DNA from: an uncultured Aquimarina sp.
GTDB lineage: Bacteria > Bacteroidota > Bacteroidia > Flavobacteriales > Flavobacteriaceae
Length of the DNA stretch: 64,000 bases
Assembly (NCBI GenBank): GCA_947489685.1
Contig: CANLEM010000004.1
Coordinates: forward strand, 62,001 to 126,000
Direction: 5' to 3'
Shown: in pieces, positions 61,281-64,000 of the stretch
Numbering within the stretch: the stretch's first letter is position 1
Layout of the letters: every line of letters begins with the position of its first letter
Position numbers and translations under genes: made by a program
The notes under the pieces: model-generated
What the model saw: the letters and a program-made list of their open reading frames with translations, nothing else
What the model was told of the DNA's origin: nothing
Databases searched by the model: none

Positions 61281-64000
61281 TGGATTACATCATTCATAGT
61301 TCGGCCTTAATAGCATTGTCTTATATCATTTATCGCTTTTTTCTTTCAAAAGAAACATTTTATGGTTTAAACAGATGGGTATTGCTAACTCTTATTGTAT
61401 TGTCATTTACATTGCCTTTTATTACTGTTCCCGAAAATTTATCTTTTAGAAATCTTTTGACACAAGAGACTTTAAGCACATCAAATTTATCCGAAATCTC
61501 TAGTAATACAATTGAATTATCGCAACAGTCAGTTATTTCGCAAGAATCAAAAATACCCTCTACCTCTTCCGAAACAGTAGCTACAGCTACCCATTCGAAT
61601 AGTATAAGCTTAGATTGGAAAACCATAGTTTTTTACATTTATATATTAGGAATACTTGTATTTGGTATTCATTTTCTTATTCAACTAGGAGTATTAGTGT
61701 ATCGGATTTTAAAATATCCTACGGTAGAAGTCGATGATTATAAAATCATCGAGACCGACAAAAATCACGCTCCTTATTCTTTTTTAAATCGCATATTCAT
61801 GAACCCCAGTCAGTACAATCCTGATACATATTTACAGATTTTAAAACATGAACAAATGCATATCAAAGGTAAACACACTGTAGATATGCTCCTGGTAGAA
61901 TTATTAGTTATGCTACAATGGTTTAACCCATTTGCTTGGTTGTACCGAAAGGCAATTGATAATAACCTCGAATATCTTACCGATGATGGTATGCTTAACA
62001 TAGGTGAAAATAAAGAAGCGTATCAAATGAATCTTTTAAAAGTCTCAACCCCTAATATGCCTACTGGCTTGGCAACAAGTTACAATCAATCATTTCTCAA
62101 AAAACGAATACTCATGATGAATTCAAAAAAATCAACTGCAAAATCAGGATGGAAATACCTAATCATTATTCCATTACTGGCAATTACCGTGCTTTCTTTT
62201 AATCCAATAAAACCAAATGTATCTTTGGTAGATACTACCATAGAAACCATTGATGATCCTATCGTAAAAACCGACAAAATTTCTGTTTTAAAAATGGATT
62301 ACACCAAAGGTGTTTGGGATGCCGAAGTTGGAGGAGGAAAACTATGTATCATGTACCGAAGTGCAGAACCTTTAAAACGAAATTTCTGGTCTACAACACG
62401 ATGTTATGAGCCTGAATATTTTAATGGTTTCCCTACAGGTGACAGACAACAACTAGTCATTACCAAAGATGCTGGAACCATGACCTATATCGGGCAATTT
62501 GAAAATAATCTTGGAGACGGAAGGTATACTTTTGAACCGGACCAAAGCTTCACTAAATCTCTCAAAGCGTATGGATTAGAGGGTAATAATAGAGATCTTG
62601 TACATTGTTTTCTTACAGGTTTTGACAATGCTTATCTCGCATACCTGAAAAAGGAAAATCTCAATATCAACCAAGATGATTTTGAAGATATCATTCATAA
62701 ATCTCTTCCTCTTGATAAGCTAAAGATGTATCGAAAAGAACTTGCTTCATTAGGTTATACCGATTATACTATGGAAGAGATCAGCAAATTAAATCTATTT
62801 GATGTTGATATTAAATACATCAATTTTGTAAATAAAATAAATACTACAAAAGCTTCGCTAAAGAAAATCATCAAAGCCAAAATACATAATGTAACACCAG
62901 AGTTCATAACCTCGTATACGAGTAAAGGATATGGTAAAATGTCTTTGGATGATTATATGAAATTAAAAATTCATAATGTAACTCCAGATTTTATAACTTC
63001 GTTTAAAAAGGAAGGTTATGGCGACATATCTACCAAAGAAGCCAAAAATCTTAAAATCCATAATGTAACCCCAAAATACATTAAGTCTATCAAAAAAATC
63101 GGATACCCCAATGTTTCTTTAAAAGAAGCAAAAGAATTAAAAATTCACAATGTATCACCAGAGTATATTACTAGTCTAAAGAAAATTGGCTATCCTAATA
63201 TTACATTAAAGGAAGCCAAAAAACTAAAGATTCATAATATCACTAGTGATCTTATACAATCTTATAAAAAATCTGGGCAATCCAACCTCAGCATACAGGA
63301 TATAGTTAAATTAAAAATTCATAATGTAACTCCTGGTCAATCAAGAGGTTCTCATAACCACTCTGATGTTTTCGATAATTCGGATTCGCAATCGAGTTCT
63401 ACCAATAGTTATGGCAAAAGCTATCAAGATAGCAAGGGTGATCCTAATGAGTTTATTAAACAATTTAAAGAATTAGGATACAAGAACATTTCTGTAGATC
63501 AAATTATTGCTCTTAAGATTCATAATGTGACTCCAGAGTTTATAAAAAAGTTCAATACAGCTGGATATAAAAATATTCCTATTGATGATGTAATTGGACT
63601 TAAAATACATAATGTGACTCCAGAATTCATCAATTCCTTTAAAAAAGCGGGTTATAAAAACATTTCTTTAGACAAGGCTTCGGCTTTAAGAATACATAAT
63701 GTATCTCCAGATACTGCCGCAGAATATAACAAGCTTGGATATAAAGATATTGGTATTGATGAATTAATCTCTCTAAAAATTCATAATGTATCTCCAGAGT
63801 ATTTACAGGCATTTAAGAAAACCCGTTTTGGAAATCTTCCTTTAGATGAAATTATCTCTTTCAAAATTCATAGAGTAACGCCAGAATTTGTAAAATCTTT
63901 CGAAGATATTGGATACAAAAATATTACTGCCGCGCAAGCACAAAGTCTAAAAATTCATCGGGTAACTCCAGAATTTGTAAAATCTTTGAAAGAGCAGGAT
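61280..64000 (+). CDS. BlaR1/MecR1-type M56 membrane metallopeptidase with long C-terminal 29-residue repeat array, 3' end cut off by the window
   Basis: The frame is open for 907 codons to the window end. The N-terminal part has four hydrophobic helices (ALIALSYIIYRFFL; WVLLTLIVLSFTLPFI; the segment around IVFYIYILGILVFGIHFLI; YLIIIPLLAITVLSF). The zinc-peptidase motif HEQMH is at residues 190-194 with downstream Glu in NNLEYLTDD. After about residue 525 there are at least 11 full repeats of about 29 residues with consensus LKIHNVTPEFIxSFKKxGY and an alternating NISLDEA part; a twelfth is cut by the window edge. Repeat 6 has a Ser/Asn-rich insert. Similar repeats occur at the C terminus of other M56 proteins I recall from Bacteroidetes and other phyla. 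A role in sensing an envelope signal and cleaving BlaI is inferred. Confidence 0.9.
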   Translation, partial: MDYIIHSSALIALSYIIYRFFLSKETFYGLNRWVLLTLIVLSFTLPFITVPENLSFRNLLTQETLSTSNLSEISSNTIELSQQSVISQESKIPSTSSETVATATHSNSISLDWKTIVFYIYILGILVFGIHFLIQLGVLVYRILKYPTVEVDDYKIIETDKNHAPYSFLNRIFMNPSQYNPDTYLQILKHEQMHIKGKHTVDMLLVELLVMLQWFNPFAWLYRKAIDNNLEYLTDDGMLNIGENKEAYQMNLLKVSTPNMPTGLATSYNQSFLKKRILMMNSKKSTAKSGWKYLIIIPLLAITVLSFNPIKPNVSLVDTTIETIDDPIVKTDKISVLKMDYTKGVWDAEVGGGKLCIMYRSAEPLKRNFWSTTRCYEPEYFNGFPTGDRQQLVITKDAGTMTYIGQFENNLGDGRYTFEPDQSFTKSLKAYGLEGNNRDLVHCFLTGFDNAYLAYLKKENLNINQDDFEDIIHKSLPLDKLKMYRKELASLGYTDYTMEEISKLNLFDVDIKYINFVNKINTTKASLKKIIKAKIHNVTPEFITSYTSKGYGKMSLDDYMKLKIHNVTPDFITSFKKEGYGDISTKEAKNLKIHNVTPKYIKSIKKIGYPNVSLKEAKELKIHNVSPEYITSLKKIGYPNITLKEAKKLKIHNITSDLIQSYKKSGQSNLSIQDIVKLKIHNVTPGQSRGSHNHSDVFDNSDSQSSSTNSYGKSYQDSKGDPNEFIKQFKELGYKNISVDQIIALKIHNVTPEFIKKFNTAGYKNIPIDDVIGLKIHNVTPEFINSFKKAGYKNISLDKASALRIHNVSPDTAAEYNKLGYKDIGIDELISLKIHNVSPEYLQAFKKTRFGNLPLDEIISFKIHRVTPEFVKSFEDIGYKNITAAQAQSLKIHRVTPEFVKSLKEQD
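62870..64000 (+). repeat. Tandem 29-residue (87-bp) repeats in the M56 protein
   Basis: The His codon of the IHN motif recurs at 62885, 62972 and 63059, an 87-bp spacing, and the pattern continues to the end of the window. Repeat 6 is longer owing to a Ser/Asn-rich insertion encoded around 63335-63440. The last two units have IHRVTPEF instead of IHNVTPEF. Confidence 0.85.

Overview
The window looks like a chromosomal segment of a marine Flavobacteriaceae member, possibly Aquimarina-like. This is inferred from low GC, Bacteroidetes-type promoters (TTG, about 20 bp, TAnnTTTG), type IX secretion (T9SS) type B sorting domains, PorP/SprF proteins, DUF4252 proteins and TonB-dependent B12 uptake. 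I saw no tRNA, rRNA, CRISPR array, insertion sequence or phage gene.

Layout. 1-4567: housekeeping genes (glutaminyl cyclase 3' part, DEAD-box helicase, a secreted protein, a VOC protein, trmH). 4568-6127: a gene-poor AT-rich stretch with a hairpin element. 6128-23312 (minus): an OmpA/TPR/beta-propeller protein resembling PorE, a PorP/SprF protein and a giant adhesin of about 4,700 residues, which contains 16 tandem 156-residue repeats without any indel. 23313-25123: a leader-like region with two more copies of the hairpin element. 25124-31724 (minus): a second PorP/SprF plus type B adhesin pair, paralogous to the first. 32381-36851 (minus): a NarL-type response regulator, a TPR histidine kinase, two tiny tandem lipoproteins and a LytTR regulator whose phospho-acceptor Asp is replaced by Glu.

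37263-43276: sirtuin, haem-binding protein, purB, and an ECF sigma/membrane protein/DUF4252/DUF4252 operon. 43410-46406: two tandem S41 protease lipoproteins. 46494-54733: a cobalamin island with btuB under a B12 riboswitch, divergent cobU-cobT-cobS-cobC, a DUF71 PP-loop enzyme and btuF-btuC, but no ATPase gene. 54806-60770: DinB-like protein, dnaN, two small secreted paralogues, an epimerase-like protein, an alpha/beta hydrolase and a PLP dehydratase. 60921-64000: a BlaI/M56 pair behind three palindromic operators spaced exactly 20 bp apart. The M56 protein carries a 29-residue repeat array that runs off the window.

The least explained signals are: (i) a hairpin element in three copies flanking the giant-adhesin module, two of them immediately before conserved ATG codons; (ii) a GGTTTTACC inverted repeat upstream of these leaders and upstream of the LytTR gene; (iii) the triple phased operator; and (iv) the two T9SS adhesin modules with their strongly homogenised repeats.
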